A stretch of 33,585 bases of DNA from Sodaliphilus sp050873765 (GTDB lineage Bacteria; Bacteroidota; Bacteroidia; Bacteroidales; Muribaculaceae), in contig JBNMJK010000024.1 of assembly GCA_050873765.1 (NCBI GenBank), forward strand, positions 1 through 33,585, given 5' to 3'. Made by a program: the position numbers and the translations under genes. The notes beneath the pieces are model-generated. The model did no database searches. It was not told where the DNA came from and saw only the letters and a list, made by a program, of their open reading frames with translations. Every line of letters begins with the position of its first letter. Within the stretch, counting starts at the first letter, position 1. Below are positions 16,079 through 26,051 of the stretch, piece after piece.

Positions 16079-19000
16079 TTAGTTGCGAAGTTTCACAGCA
16101 TCAACCGAGCCATCGCTGAACTTACGAACCACGATGTAGATTTCGCCGTCGGCAGCCTGTGGTTTAGCCACCTTCACACCGCTCACGGTGTAGTAAGCCT
16201 CATCCACAACGGTCTTGCCATACACGTCGTTAATGCCTGTGTACACTTCATCTACATTGAGGGTCAAGTTCCAAGGCACTTCAGTGAGCACATCGTTGGC
16301 CATAGCCTTAGCAATGAGCTTCACCGTAACATGGCTTTGCTCGGTCACGGCTGCCAAATCACCCACAATCTTAATCATAGCAGGTGCTTCCCACTCTACG
16401 CCATCGGGCAGACCAACATTGAATTTGTTCTTGGTCACGTTGGTGTAGGTGTCGCCATCGGCAAGCACAACAGCGGCTGCATAAGCCTGAACTCTTGGCT
16501 CGCTCATAGCGATGGCTGGCACAGGGTAAGAATAGCTGTCGGCTCTCACCCAAGCAGGAATAGCTGCATCGGTAGTGCCTTCCTCGGCGGCGTTCATGTT
16601 GAGTGCCACAAGTTCATTCACCGACACGCCCTTGCCAATGAGGTTGTTGTCGCCGTAGCCAGCGCCTTCACCCTTGGCAGTCATATCGTTGAGGTAGTAG
16701 GAGTTGGTGCACACGTTGTTGTCGCCCCAGTACTTCTCTTCTTCACCCTTGGTGGTGCCAGCGAGAGCGCCACCGCAGCCTTCATCGGCGATTACCTCGC
16801 CCACGTTCAGGCAGCTCAGAATCTGAGTGCGAGTGCCATTGGCATTGTAGCTTGGAGAGCCCACAATACCGCCCACACGCACCTTGCCCGACACGCGGCC
16901 TGCGTTGAAGCAGTTCTTCATGATGCCATTGCAAGAGCCTGCAATACCACCCACGCCGTAGTTGTTCTTGTCGGTGGCGGTGGTGGAAGAAATGTTACCC
17001 ACGTTCACACAGCCGTCAATCACAGAGCTTACGTTAGCGCAGTTACCCACAATACCACCGGCGTTGTACTGGGCCACAGTCACATCGCCATAGTTGATAC
17101 AGTTGGTGAGCAAGCTGTTAGCGCCAGTGAAGGTGTAGCAAATACCGGCAGCGCCCCAGAGGCCCTGTTCGATAGTGCCATAGTTCACGCAGCTGTCGAT
17201 AGTCACATAATTGCTCACATAAGCCACAATACCGGCTATCTGCTGAGCAGAAGAAGCCACATTGCCATTGTTCACACAGCCCTTAAACGTAACAGGATAA
17301 GTGGCGTTTGGATAAGCCTTGTTGTTACCGGCAATACCACCCGTGTAAACGCTCTTGGTGTTGGTCACATAGCCGTTGTTCACGCAGTGGTCAAACACAG
17401 AGCCTGGGCTATAGAATGCGGCAATACCGCCCATCGACGACGATGACACAGCCGAAGTGGCAGTGGCAGTGATATCACCATTGTTCTCACAATTGATGTA
17501 GTGGCACACGCTGCTGCCGGCAGTGGTGCTCTGGCCTGCGGTGATACCGCCAAGTATGCCGTTACCAGTCACTTCACCATTGTTCACACAGCGGTCGAAT
17601 GTATATACCAGATCGCTACCCGACTTGCCAGAGCAGTTGGCAACGATACCGGCACTTGAGCCAGCATGGATTTCACCATTGTTGACACATTCCACAAATT
17701 TAGCAGGGAGAGCGGCGGCGGCGATACCAGCGGCAAAGCCAGCAGCCACACTCGAAGAAATCTTGGCATTGTTCTCGCACTTGTTCAGTTCAGCATTCTC
17801 ATTCACGATGCCTGCGATACCAGCCACATAAGTGGCAGAAGATGTGATTTCGCCAGAGTTCTTCACTTCGTTGAGCACAGCGCCTGGATAAACGTAGCCA
17901 GCCACACCAGCAGTGTGAGTGGCGATACCGGTCACCTTGCCTGCGTTCATCACCTTGTTGAGGGTGCCATAGAGCTTGCCTACCACACCAGCCACGTGGC
18001 CGAGCTTGGTAGTGCCCTTAGCGCCACCGAGGCCACCGGTGATGGTGCCGGCAGAAGTCAGGTTGCTCACCACGCCTTCCGCACCGATAGTGCCGAAGAG
18101 AGCGCCTTCGCCTTCCACCTTAGTCTTGTAGGAGTAGCCTTTCACAACGAATCCCTTACCATCGAGGTTGCCGTCGAATGGAGTGACACCGTCGTTGCCT
18201 AATGGAGTGATACCTTCAGCCACATCGGTGAAGTCGATGTCGTTCATCACAGCCACGTATTCACCTTGAAGGTTGTTGGCCGTTTTCGACATGTAGCTTG
18301 CCAGTGCATTCCACTCTTGTGGAGTGGTGATGCGATATGGATTTTCAGCGGTGCCCTCACCCTGCAGAGGGTTCACTGGCATAGCTGAAAGAGCGATGAG
18401 CTTCACAAAATTGCCGTTGGTGATGGTGAGTGTGTCTCTAACCACCTCTTCAGTGGAAGGAATACCCTTCACCACATTGCCTGCGAGCACGAATTTAGTG
18501 CCTTGGGCAAGGGCTGGAGTGGCGTTCTCCACAGTAGCGTCGGCTGTAAGGTTCTTCACAGTCACACCAGCGGGAACCAGCAGCTTGGCAGCGCAAGCCT
18601 CTTTCACTCGCTCTTCATTAGCAAAGGCTTTCAGCACAGGATACTTGCCAGCCTCGAATTGCCAGAGTGAGGTGTCGAAGCCCTCAAGAGCCTTGCCAGA
18701 GGTGAGCACGCTGGTTTCTACGCCAGTCATGCCTTCGTGCACGGCATTGGCATCGGCAAGGATATCGAGAATCTGAACGTCCCAGTAGTTGCCGCTGATG
18801 TCCTTCGAGTCGCTTTGGCTGTCACCACCTGCGAGAGCGCCGTTGGTAGCCGCATCGGCCGACATCACCGTGCCGTAGTTCACGCAGTTGATCATATCAT
18901 TTCTGTAATAGCTTGAAGTGGTAGAGGTGACAGTGCCCCAGTAGCCAACGATACCGCCGGCGCGCTTAATCTGGGCAGTGACGGTGCCTGCGTTCACGCA

Positions 19001-22000
19001 GTTCACATACTTGCCGCCTGCCGACGACGAGCCTGAGATACCACCTGCCGACTGAAGCTGGTTGGCAAAGTTGGTGGCGAGTTGGCGAATTTCGATGCGG
19101 CCCACGTTCATTGAGTTTTCAATGATGCTGTAAGTGGCGCCAGCGATACCGCCAGTCTGTGCATAGCCGCCCACGATATGTCCTTCGTTGTAGCAGCCAC
19201 GTATTTTACCGTCTTTCAGGTTCTGGCCCACAATGCCGCCAATCCAGCAAGAGTAGCCAAGCACATCGGCATAATTGCGGCAGTTTTCCACCAGACCGCT
19301 GTTGTAGCCCACCACTGCGCCAGAGGTAGCGAAGTACTTCAGGTCGCAGTCGGCAGCAATGTTCACGTTCTTCACCACACCGTCGGCCGACAGACGACCC
19401 ACCAGACCCTTGTAGGCCTTGCAAGCCGATGTGTTGAGTGTGCCCCAAGAGGTTTCGGTGCCTACAGTCTTCCACTCCACAGGATGGAATTTCATCTTGT
19501 GAATGTAGTGGCCGTCGCCATCGAGTGTGCCTGCGAAATAGTTGTGGGCATCGTCGAAATTAGCACAAATGCCGAGGAACGCCTCATCGTATTCGAGGTC
19601 GATGTCGTTGGCGAGCTTGAAGTAGGTCTCAGGGAAGAGCTGCTTCTTCTCGGTGGTGAGTTGAGAGAGAAGCACGAGGTCGGCTTTCGTCTTGATGAGG
19701 TATGGGTTTTCAGCCACACCGCCACCTTCGTAAGGAATAGGAGCCACCTTCATGATGCGGTAGTAGCGCACATACTTGTCGGAAGCTGATGCATAGAAGA
19801 GGGTGTCGTTGCCAAATTCGCCATTCTCGTTCAGCACGATTTCATTGCCACCGTTGATGCTTGCATAGTAGCCCTGGGTGCTGAGAGTGGTGCCTTTGAG
19901 GAATCCCACCATCACTGAAGCGTCCTTGTTGAGCGTGGCTTTCTTGGTAAACTTGTCGAAAGTGGCGCCATCAGGCATCACCACTGCCACAGTTGCGAGC
20001 TTGGAAGCGTCGAGGTCTTTGAATGTGGTGAGTGCTGGGTAGCGGCCCTCGGTAAATGTCCACGCCTTGGCATCGAAGCCGGCAGGACCCTGTGCGCCCA
20101 CAAGCTGGTCGGTGTTCACACCGTAAGCCGAATTGGTAAGGCTCACCACTTGCTTGTCGAAATACACATTAGTTAATACGGGTTTCGAACCCTTCTGTAT
20201 CACACCGATGATTTCATTGTTTTGAGCATCGTTTTGCGACTGATACTGGTAAGTTTCCGACACCACGCTACCGGCTGAGTAAACGTTGGTCATCTTACAT
20301 TCTGTGAAAGGCGCGCCAGTGGCAGGTCGGTAAGCGCAAATGCGACCTACCGCACCACCCGATGAGCGAGCCGACATAGCATCTACGCGGCCATTGAAGA
20401 AGCTGTTCTCAATGTTGCCACGCAAGAAGCCCACAATACCGCCCACAATAGCGCCTGGGCCATAGGTGCTCAGGTTGCCCACTGCGAAGCAGTTTTTAAC
20501 GGTGGCGGCTGATGCGAAACCTGCCACGCCACCAATCGACTGGTATTGCGAAAGCAGTGAGCTGCCGTCGATAGTGCCGGCAAACCAGCAGTTCTCCATG
20601 TCGGCATAGTAGAGGTTACCTACCACACCACCCACAGGCAAGCCAGGGGTGTCGGTGCTGGTGGTGGCCGACAAAATCTTCACATTCTTGGCGTAGCAGT
20701 TGGTGATTGGAGCGTGAGCCTCACCAGCCACACCGCCAGTATAGCCATATTTGCCATTGATTTGGCAGTCTTCCACCTTGGCGTTGCTGATAGCGTAGGT
20801 GATACCAGCCACTGCGCCCACAGCGTAGCCGTCGGCACTGATGGTGGAGTTCTTCACTGTCACATTTTGGATAGTGCCCAACGACCAGCCTGCAATAGCA
20901 GAGGCATACGAAGCCGAGGTGGTGACAGAGGCATTTTCAATCGCCAGGTTCTTGATCACAGCCACGGTGTCGGTGCGTCCGAAGAGGGCTGCGTAAGAGG
21001 TGGTCTTGTCAATATAAAGGCCCTTGATGGTGTGGCCATTGCCATCGAATGTGCCGGCAAAAATGTGCTGCCAGTCATCACCGATAGGCGTGAATTTGTA
21101 GCCACCCATATCAATGTCGTTCTCCACGCGGAAATACTTGCCTAAATAGGCACGGCAGTATTTAGCGGTGAGCGGTGGAGTGGTGCAGTCGAAATCAGTG
21201 ATTTCTGCCACCTTGTCGCTCAGGAGAATCAGGTCGTCGCGAGTCTTAATCAAATAAGGGCTCGCCTCGGTGCCTTCACCCTGGAATTCGGTCACGCTGA
21301 GTGTAGGATACACGATGTCGGCGTCGGTAGTGACGCTGCACTCGTCGTAGGCCGACACCAGATAGCGTGAGCCTTTAGTGGTGCCGGTCACCACACCCCA
21401 GTTCGTCCAGCTGAGTTTCTTCAAATCGGTAGCAGCCGAAGTGACAGCCGGATCGGTGTTGAGGGTAGCGCCGGTTTCGGTGTACACGAGGTTGTAGCAG
21501 TAGAAGTCGCCATAGGTTGAGTTATAGGCGATCAGCGATGATGGGATTGTGGCGGTCTTATTGCGCTTGAGCTCTATTTTCACGGTCTGGCCGTAGTCGC
21601 CCAAGTTTTTGATCACAGCCACGTTCTCGGCAGTCTGCTTAAACACCACGCCATACGATTCGGTGGTGCCGTCTTTGTGCACCTTGCCGGTGAACACGGC
21701 GTTGCACTTTTCAAGCTCGGTGGCGCGCACCACGGAGAAGTAGCTCCATGAGGTGGCGGTAGCGGAGGCCTTGACATAGGCGCCCCATGCGTCGGAGAGC
21801 TCGATGCGTCCGTCGGAGGTCAACGCGCCAGCCACCGATTCGCCGTCGAGTGGCGAGCCGTTGGTGAGGTTGGTTTTGGCAAACACGATGTTGCCATACG
21901 TTTCGTGCTGGCCCATCACCTGGTAAGGAATGGTGATGGCGCCTGTGGCAACATCCACTTTCGCCTTGACCACGGTGTTGTAGCCTTTTGCCCAGAAGTT

Positions 22001-22384
22001 GGCTATGGCAATGGAGTCGGTGCCCACCGCTGTCACGGTCACGGCCACGCCATTGTAGCCCGAAGTAAGCATCGACGTGCCTGTAAGCACGTAGCTTCCT
22101 GCAAGCTCATTCACCGAAGCCACCTTGCGAGGGGCTTTCTTGACGCTCTTGGCAGCTTTCGAGACTTCTGCAGTGGCAGCCTTGAAGTCAGTCATAGGCA
22201 CGAGCTCGGCAGCCTCGTTCACCATATAGGTGGCTGAGCCTCCGTTCACCGCCTTCACGACCGAGGCTGGAGCGTCCTGGTTGACAGGAGCGCACACCTG
22301 CGAAACCTCCTCCTGCGCCTGAGCGCTGAAGGCTGTGATAGCGATGGCCATCAGCAGTCCCCAAAAAGAGTTGAGTCTTTTCAT
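16079..22384 (-). CDS. Giant secreted GLUG-repeat surface protein
   Basis: A 2101-residue secreted protein with a signal peptide (MKRLNSFWGLLMAIAITAFS then AQAQ). Most of it is GLUG-type repeats, seen as recurring GGIVG/AGIAG turns followed by NC.N.G.I strands, in three blocks at about 420-720, 900-1240 and 1370-1900. Each block is introduced by a similar module: SPYLIKTRDDLILLS (about 375), NPYLIKTKADLVLLS (about 890) and NPYRITTPQEWNALAS (about 1350). These repeats are expected to fold as an extended beta-helix, as in adhesins. Spacers between blocks hold Ig-like segments with KFTKKATLNKDAS-type strands. The C-terminus (about 2050-2101) ends in a tail related to those of the proteins at 27188 and 28033. 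No dockerin or lipobox is seen. It follows the M6 protease gene by 58 nt, with no clear promoter between, and is probably in its operon. Adhesion or matrix binding is inference. Confidence 0.88.
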   Translation of the reverse strand: MKRLNSFWGLLMAIAITAFSAQAQEEVSQVCAPVNQDAPASVVKAVNGGSATYMVNEAAELVPMTDFKAATAEVSKAAKSVKKAPRKVASVNELAGSYVLTGTSMLTSGYNGVAVTVTAVGTDSIAIANFWAKGYNTVVKAKVDVATGAITIPYQVMGQHETYGNIVFAKTNLTNGSPLDGESVAGALTSDGRIELSDAWGAYVKASATATSWSYFSVVRATELEKCNAVFTGKVHKDGTTESYGVVFKQTAENVAVIKNLGDYGQTVKIELKRNKTATIPSSLIAYNSTYGDFYCYNLVYTETGATLNTDPAVTSAATDLKKLSWTNWGVVTGTTKGSRYLVSAYDECSVTTDADIVYPTLSVTEFQGEGTEASPYLIKTRDDLILLSDKVAEITDFDCTTPPLTAKYCRAYLGKYFRVENDIDMGGYKFTPIGDDWQHIFAGTFDGNGHTIKGLYIDKTTSYAALFGRTDTVAVIKNLAIENASVTTSASYASAIAGWSLGTIQNVTVKNSTISADGYAVGAVAGITYAISNAKVEDCQINGKYGYTGGVAGEAHAPITNCYAKNVKILSATTSTDTPGLPVGGVVGNLYYADMENCWFAGTIDGSSLLSQYQSIGGVAGFASAATVKNCFAVGNLSTYGPGAIVGGIVGFLRGNIENSFFNGRVDAMSARSSGGAVGRICAYRPATGAPFTECKMTNVYSAGSVVSETYQYQSQNDAQNNEIIGVIQKGSKPVLTNVYFDKQVVSLTNSAYGVNTDQLVGAQGPAGFDAKAWTFTEGRYPALTTFKDLDASKLATVAVVMPDGATFDKFTKKATLNKDASVMVGFLKGTTLSTQGYYASINGGNEIVLNENGEFGNDTLFYASASDKYVRYYRIMKVAPIPYEGGGVAENPYLIKTKADLVLLSQLTTEKKQLFPETYFKLANDIDLEYDEAFLGICANFDDAHNYFAGTLDGDGHYIHKMKFHPVEWKTVGTETSWGTLNTSACKAYKGLVGRLSADGVVKNVNIAADCDLKYFATSGAVVGYNSGLVENCRNYADVLGYSCWIGGIVGQNLKDGKIRGCYNEGHIVGGYAQTGGIAGATYSIIENSMNVGRIEIRQLATNFANQLQSAGGISGSSSAGGKYVNCVNAGTVTAQIKRAGGIVGYWGTVTSTTSSYYRNDMINCVNYGTVMSADAATNGALAGGDSQSDSKDISGNYWDVQILDILADANAVHEGMTGVETSVLTSGKALEGFDTSLWQFEAGKYPVLKAFANEERVKEACAAKLLVPAGVTVKNLTADATVENATPALAQGTKFVLAGNVVKGIPSTEEVVRDTLTITNGNFVKLIALSAMPVNPLQGEGTAENPYRITTPQEWNALASYMSKTANNLQGEYVAVMNDIDFTDVAEGITPLGNDGVTPFDGNLDGKGFVVKGYSYKTKVEGEGALFGTIGAEGVVSNLTSAGTITGGLGGAKGTTKLGHVAGVVGKLYGTLNKVMNAGKVTGIATHTAGVAGYVYPGAVLNEVKNSGEITSSATYVAGIAGIVNENAELNKCENNAKISSSVAAGFAAGIAAAALPAKFVECVNNGEIHAGSSAGIVANCSGKSGSDLVYTFDRCVNNGEVTGNGILGGITAGQSTTAGSSVCHYINCENNGDITATATSAVSSSSMGGIAAFYSPGSVFDHCVNNGYVTNTKSVYTGGIAGNNKAYPNATYPVTFKGCVNNGNVASSAQQIAGIVAYVSNYVTIDSCVNYGTIEQGLWGAAGICYTFTGANSLLTNCINYGDVTVAQYNAGGIVGNCANVSSVIDGCVNVGNISSTTATDKNNYGVGGIAGSCNGIMKNCFNAGRVSGKVRVGGIVGSPSYNANGTRTQILSCLNVGEVIADEGCGGALAGTTKGEEEKYWGDNNVCTNSYYLNDMTAKGEGAGYGDNNLIGKGVSVNELVALNMNAAEEGTTDAAIPAWVRADSYSYPVPAIAMSEPRVQAYAAAVVLADGDTYTNVTKNKFNVGLPDGVEWEAPAMIKIVGDLAAVTEQSHVTVKLIAKAMANDVLTEVPWNLTLNVDEVYTGINDVYGKTVVDEAYYTVSGVKVAKPQAADGEIYIVVRKFSDGSVDAVKLRN

Positions 22385-22442
22385 CTTGTGTTGTGAATTA
22401 AGTTAATAAATGGAGTTAATTGATATGCTATAAATAGTCGTC

Positions 22443-24659
22443 TTAATTGCCAAGCACAATGTTGATAAGCTGGGTCACATCGGTCACATCTACACTTCCA
22501 TCGCCGTTCACGTCGGCTTCGGCAAGGTCGGTGGGCTCCAATATGGCATTTATCAGCATGGTCACGTCGGTCACATCCACATTGCCGTCGCCGTTCAGGT
22601 CGCCCGTGATGGGTTGCGCCTCCACAGGCACCACAAAGGCAATGTCATCTACATAGCACGGGGTGGTGCGGTGGCCGGTGTATTCCACGATGCGCACTTC
22701 GGTGTTCTTGGGAAGCTGCGTGTAGAAGTGGAACTGGGCACTTGTGCCAGCGCTCACCGTCACCGACTCCAGACCGTCGGCATTTTTGAGCAGCGACCAC
22801 ATGGTGGCATCGGGGGTGCGATAATAGGTGCGCACAATGGTAGATGATGAGGTAGGGTTGAAGAATTCATACGACCACGAGTTGATTTCCCAGGGGAGCT
22901 TGTCGCTGATAAGCTCGCTGCTGCGCACCATGGCGCACGCCGCCTTGCCGTTGCCGCCGCCAGCATCGGCAGTGGCGCTCAACTTGGCATTGTTTTTCAG
23001 CGTCCATGTGGTGAATTTACCCGTCAATGCGCTGGTGCCGTCCATGGTGGCACTCTCAAAGTCTTCCTTATAGGTTTCATACTGCTGCACGGTGAGCTTG
23101 AAGCGTACAGTGCCATCGGTGTCGCGCGTGATGCCAGATAGGGCAAAGTCGCTGTTCACGCCATTCCACGAACACAGGTTGGGAGTGGTGTTGTTGTCGA
23201 TGCTGGTCACATGGCCAGTTCCGGGAAATGGGTCGGCGCCTGAATCGGTAGTGCCGCCTGTGGCACGCAAAAGCTGGTAATAGCTGTGGGTGGGGTCGCA
23301 GTTCACCCTGTTGTTTTCCCACACCGTGGCATTGGTGGAATCAACGCGCCACACAAGCATTCCCTCACCGGGCAGATACTCGTCCCAGCCCTCTTTCTTA
23401 CGGGTCTCAAGCAAGAAAAACTCATTGGGCGTGTTGCTGTCGAGACGGTAGCCCTTGTTGCTGGTGGTGATCGCCTGCAAGGCGTAGTCGCCTTTGCGGG
23501 TCAGGCGCTCTGGGGTGATAAACCCAGCCGCATAACGCTCGTAGGCACTATAGGCACACGGGGTGCGACTTTGATTGAGGTAGCTGCCCTGCGCCATCAG
23601 GCTCCATCGGCCTGGCGTAACGCTTGAGCCGCCACTGCCTGTGCCGTCGGTGTCGTAGAGGTCGTCGATGCCCAACACATGGCTGAACTCGTGGCACATG
23701 GTGCCTATGCCGTCGATGATTTCCGACTGGGGCCGGCCATACAGCTCAGTGGAGCAGGCGTAACGCCCGAATTTCACGCCATCGAGTGTTTTCGACATCA
23801 CCGTGGAGGCGTGTGGCCACAGCAGGCGGCTGTCGTTGCCCGAGAAATTGCTGCCTCCGCCGGCAAACAAGAAAAACACCATATCCACCACCCCATCGCC
23901 ATTGCGGTCGTAGTCCTTATAGTTCACCAGTGAGTCGGCGGCGTCGAGTGCCGCGTTCACGAGCACTTGGGCATTGTTTGACTTCAAGGCAGAATATTGT
24001 GAATAGTCTATGGTGACGGGGCCCACCACATCAAATGTGGGGTCGAACTCCCCTGCCGAACTGCTGTAGAAATAGTCGCGCACAGAGCCGGTGTAGGGAA
24101 TCAACTCTGGAAACTGTGCGTTGCTCATAAATCCCTTATAGTTGTGCTGGTTAATCATCTCGTTGAACAGCGTGTGCGGGTCGCTGAACACAAAGGGGCA
24201 ATCGTTGTAGGCCACCAGTATCACCAGTCCTCGGAAGTTTTTGTAGTCGTAGTGCCCAGTGTTGCCGTGGAGTTTTCGCTTGGCGCGAATGGCAGTCACG
24301 GTCTTGGCATCGGGAGTGAGATTAGGCACCACGCCCTCAAGCAGTGTTTTTTCGGCTGCCGAGCGCATAGCCACATCATGAGCCACCACGGTGCCTGCCC
24401 GCAGCTCATCATGGTTCAGCACTGCATATTTATAGTAACCGTCGGCAGGGTCTTTCACCACCGTGAAGCCATCTGTGGTGGTGCTGTAGCTAAACCACTC
24501 ATCGCCGTGAAGCAGCAGAGTGAGTGACGACCCATCAGGCTGTGTCACCACCGACGGATCGGGGCAAGCCGTCACGGCATGGGCGCTTGTGTAGCTTCCC
24601 ACCAGTGCCATTGCCGCCATCACGGACCTTAACATTTTCCTTGCATTTCTTAATCTCAT
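22443..24659 (-). CDS. Secreted M6-family metalloprotease with C-terminal dockerin
   Basis: A 738-residue secreted zinc protease of the immune-inhibitor-A-like M6 family. A signal peptide (about 1-28) is followed by a propeptide-like region. The catalytic motif HEFSHVLGIDD is at residues 323-333 (H323, E324, H327), with the downstream SLMAQGSY Met-turn at about 355. A beta-sandwich, galactose-binding-like segment lies at about 535-680. Residues 686-738 form a two-repeat type I dockerin, with DLNGDGNVDVTD and DVNGDGSVDVTD as calcium loops. Such dockerins are frequent in gut Bacteroidales without cellulosomes; no cohesin gene is visible here. A TAACTTTG -7-like box lies at 24735-24728, about 70 nt upstream. 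The GLUG protein gene follows 58 nt downstream. Confidence 0.93.
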   Translation of the reverse strand: MRLRNARKMLRSVMAAMALVGSYTSAHAVTACPDPSVVTQPDGSSLTLLLHGDEWFSYSTTTDGFTVVKDPADGYYKYAVLNHDELRAGTVVAHDVAMRSAAEKTLLEGVVPNLTPDAKTVTAIRAKRKLHGNTGHYDYKNFRGLVILVAYNDCPFVFSDPHTLFNEMINQHNYKGFMSNAQFPELIPYTGSVRDYFYSSSAGEFDPTFDVVGPVTIDYSQYSALKSNNAQVLVNAALDAADSLVNYKDYDRNGDGVVDMVFFLFAGGGSNFSGNDSRLLWPHASTVMSKTLDGVKFGRYACSTELYGRPQSEIIDGIGTMCHEFSHVLGIDDLYDTDGTGSGGSSVTPGRWSLMAQGSYLNQSRTPCAYSAYERYAAGFITPERLTRKGDYALQAITTSNKGYRLDSNTPNEFFLLETRKKEGWDEYLPGEGMLVWRVDSTNATVWENNRVNCDPTHSYYQLLRATGGTTDSGADPFPGTGHVTSIDNNTTPNLCSWNGVNSDFALSGITRDTDGTVRFKLTVQQYETYKEDFESATMDGTSALTGKFTTWTLKNNAKLSATADAGGGNGKAACAMVRSSELISDKLPWEINSWSYEFFNPTSSSTIVRTYYRTPDATMWSLLKNADGLESVTVSAGTSAQFHFYTQLPKNTEVRIVEYTGHRTTPCYVDDIAFVVPVEAQPITGDLNGDGNVDVTDVTMLINAILEPTDLAEADVNGDGSVDVTDVTQLINIVLGN

Positions 24660-24727
24660 ATTCCTGTATCACTAAAAATTATCTATAATATCCCCTAAAA
24701 ACCTTCATTTTTATTCTTACTGCCAAG

Positions 24728-24762
24728 CAAAGTTAATCATAATTATTAACAATAACCACAAA
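24728..24762 (-). promoter_or_regulatory. Possible promoter of the protease-GLUG unit
   Basis: On the minus strand TAACTTTG (24735-24728) fits the -7 consensus. TTTG (24762-24759) is present, but the spacer is 23 nt, longer than usual. The rest of the gap 24660-24913 is AT-rich and holds no gene. Confidence 0.4.
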
Positions 24763-24877
24763 ATTCAATGATAATTTTAAATTTACACACTATTTTTCAG
24801 ACATTTTTTAATAAAACACAAGCATCACAAATTCAATCCTAAATTATCAAATATATAGCACACCTTTTTTGTTTAAT

Positions 24878-24886
24878 GGGGGGGGG
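24878..24886. repeat. Nine-G homopolymer tract
   Basis: A run of nine G lies 28 nt beyond the stop of the minus-strand gene at 24914. It is non-coding in the called annotation and is a slippage-prone site. Confidence 0.9.
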
Positions 24887-24913
24887 ATGAGATAATAGGT
24901 GAGGAGTATTCGC

Positions 24914-25873
24914 CTATCGGATATTGCCGCCTTGGGCACGGCGGCTCTGGAACTGGCTGGCGGGATTCGACACTCCCGAACCCGACGGCGAGGAATAGTG
25001 ATGACTACCCTCACGGGCATTATAGATGAGCGACTCCACAATATTATATAGCAGGCCACCCACGTCCACCGTCATAGGCGCGCCAAAAAGTTTGAACGTG
25101 GGAGCCACAATAGGCACGGTTTTCCAGGTGTGGGTGTAGGCATCGTAGTAGCGTTGTGCCCCCACCGCCATGCTGAAACTGTCGGAGAATTTATAGTCGA
25201 GCGTGCCGCCATACACCGCACTCTGCATATAGCCCATAGCTGCCACAGTGTGGAACCGCTTGTCGAAGTAATACTGCCCGAAGGCGTTCACGCTCAGGCG
25301 GTCGGTGAGTTTGTAGCTTCCGTTTAGGTAGAGGCCAAAGTCGTTCCACGCCGAGCGCCCCATGTGATACTTCACGCCACTGGCGCCCATGCCTATGGTG
25401 AGGCGGTCGGTGGGCGCGGCAAGAAAGCCAAGGCTGCCCGTGCCCATTGTGCCCAAGGCTGGTAAAGCGGTGTAGCTGCCACTGCCCACCACGCTCAAGC
25501 CATCGGCGAGCCTCAGCACTTCGCCTCCCGCGCTCCAGTCGCGGGCAAAAGGATTGCCGGTGAAGCCAAACTGGTTCTCGGCACGAAACACTTGAGGCTT
25601 CACGCTTAATTCGGGCGTGGTTTTGAGGCTGTCGGCCATGGAAGCCACCTTATAGTCAAGTTTAAGAGGCTCCGGTGGAATATAATTGTGGAGTTTGGGC
25701 GCCACAATGTTGGGCATGATGATGGAGAATTGCGGACGGAGCGGCGCCACCTTCATCGCCACCGATGCAGGCAGTGCCATCTTGAAGCGCAAGGTGGTGT
25801 CGGTCTGCGCCGATGCGCCAAGAGCCAGCACCAGCGCACTCGCCACGAGTATTATCCGCCGTAGTGCCATCAT
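24914..25873 (-). CDS. Probable outer-membrane beta-barrel protein, function unknown
   Basis: About 320 residues with a convincing signal peptide (MMALRRIILVASALVLALGA then SAQ). The body shows alternating amphipathic strands with aromatic ends (LYLNGSYKLTDRLSVNAFGQ, then YYFDKRF and GGTLDYKFSDSFSMAVGAQ), as in a small outer-membrane barrel. The C-terminus is polar (QSRRAQGGNIR) rather than ending in Phe. I do not recognise a named family. The frame extends upstream to 25915, but a TATTTTTG -7 element at 25910-25903 predicts transcription from about 25896, so the upstream Met cannot be used from it; I chose the Met at 25873. Confidence 0.8.
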   Translation of the reverse strand: MMALRRIILVASALVLALGASAQTDTTLRFKMALPASVAMKVAPLRPQFSIIMPNIVAPKLHNYIPPEPLKLDYKVASMADSLKTTPELSVKPQVFRAENQFGFTGNPFARDWSAGGEVLRLADGLSVVGSGSYTALPALGTMGTGSLGFLAAPTDRLTIGMGASGVKYHMGRSAWNDFGLYLNGSYKLTDRLSVNAFGQYYFDKRFHTVAAMGYMQSAVYGGTLDYKFSDSFSMAVGAQRYYDAYTHTWKTVPIVAPTFKLFGAPMTVDVGGLLYNIVESLIYNAREGSHHYSSPSGSGVSNPASQFQSRRAQGGNIR

Positions 25874-25902
25874 ATCACAAAGTGTGAGTTTTTTCTCAAC
25901 CA

Positions 25903-25933
25903 CAAAAATAGGCATTTCGCTCCGAAAAAAAAA
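25903..25933 (-). promoter_or_regulatory. Probable promoter of the beta-barrel protein gene
   Basis: On the minus strand TATTTTTG (25910-25903) matches the -7 consensus; TTTT at 25933-25930 is a weak -33 at 19 nt. The leader to the chosen ATG would be about 23 nt. Confidence 0.5.
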
Positions 25934-26014
25934 TTATGGCGCCCCACGCCGGGTGGTGAAGCGAAAAATTTAACAACTTTTTCATGGTAAAACACTGATT
26001 TAGGCGCAAAAGAA

Positions 26015-26045
26015 ATTGCCATTCCGCTTTTTTTTACTAATTTTG
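26015..26045 (+). promoter_or_regulatory. rpsU promoter
   Basis: ATTG (26015-26018), a 19-nt spacer and TAATTTTG (26038-26045) fit the Bacteroidetes consensus. The predicted start is near 26052, giving an unusually long leader of about 380 nt for a 63-codon gene. Confidence 0.65.
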
Positions 26046-26051
26046 CACCCG

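Noticed and set aside
16076..17446. A 456-codon open frame antisense to the GLUG protein's 3' part
   Set aside because: Its periodic His/Val-rich sequence only mirrors the GLUG repeats on the other strand.
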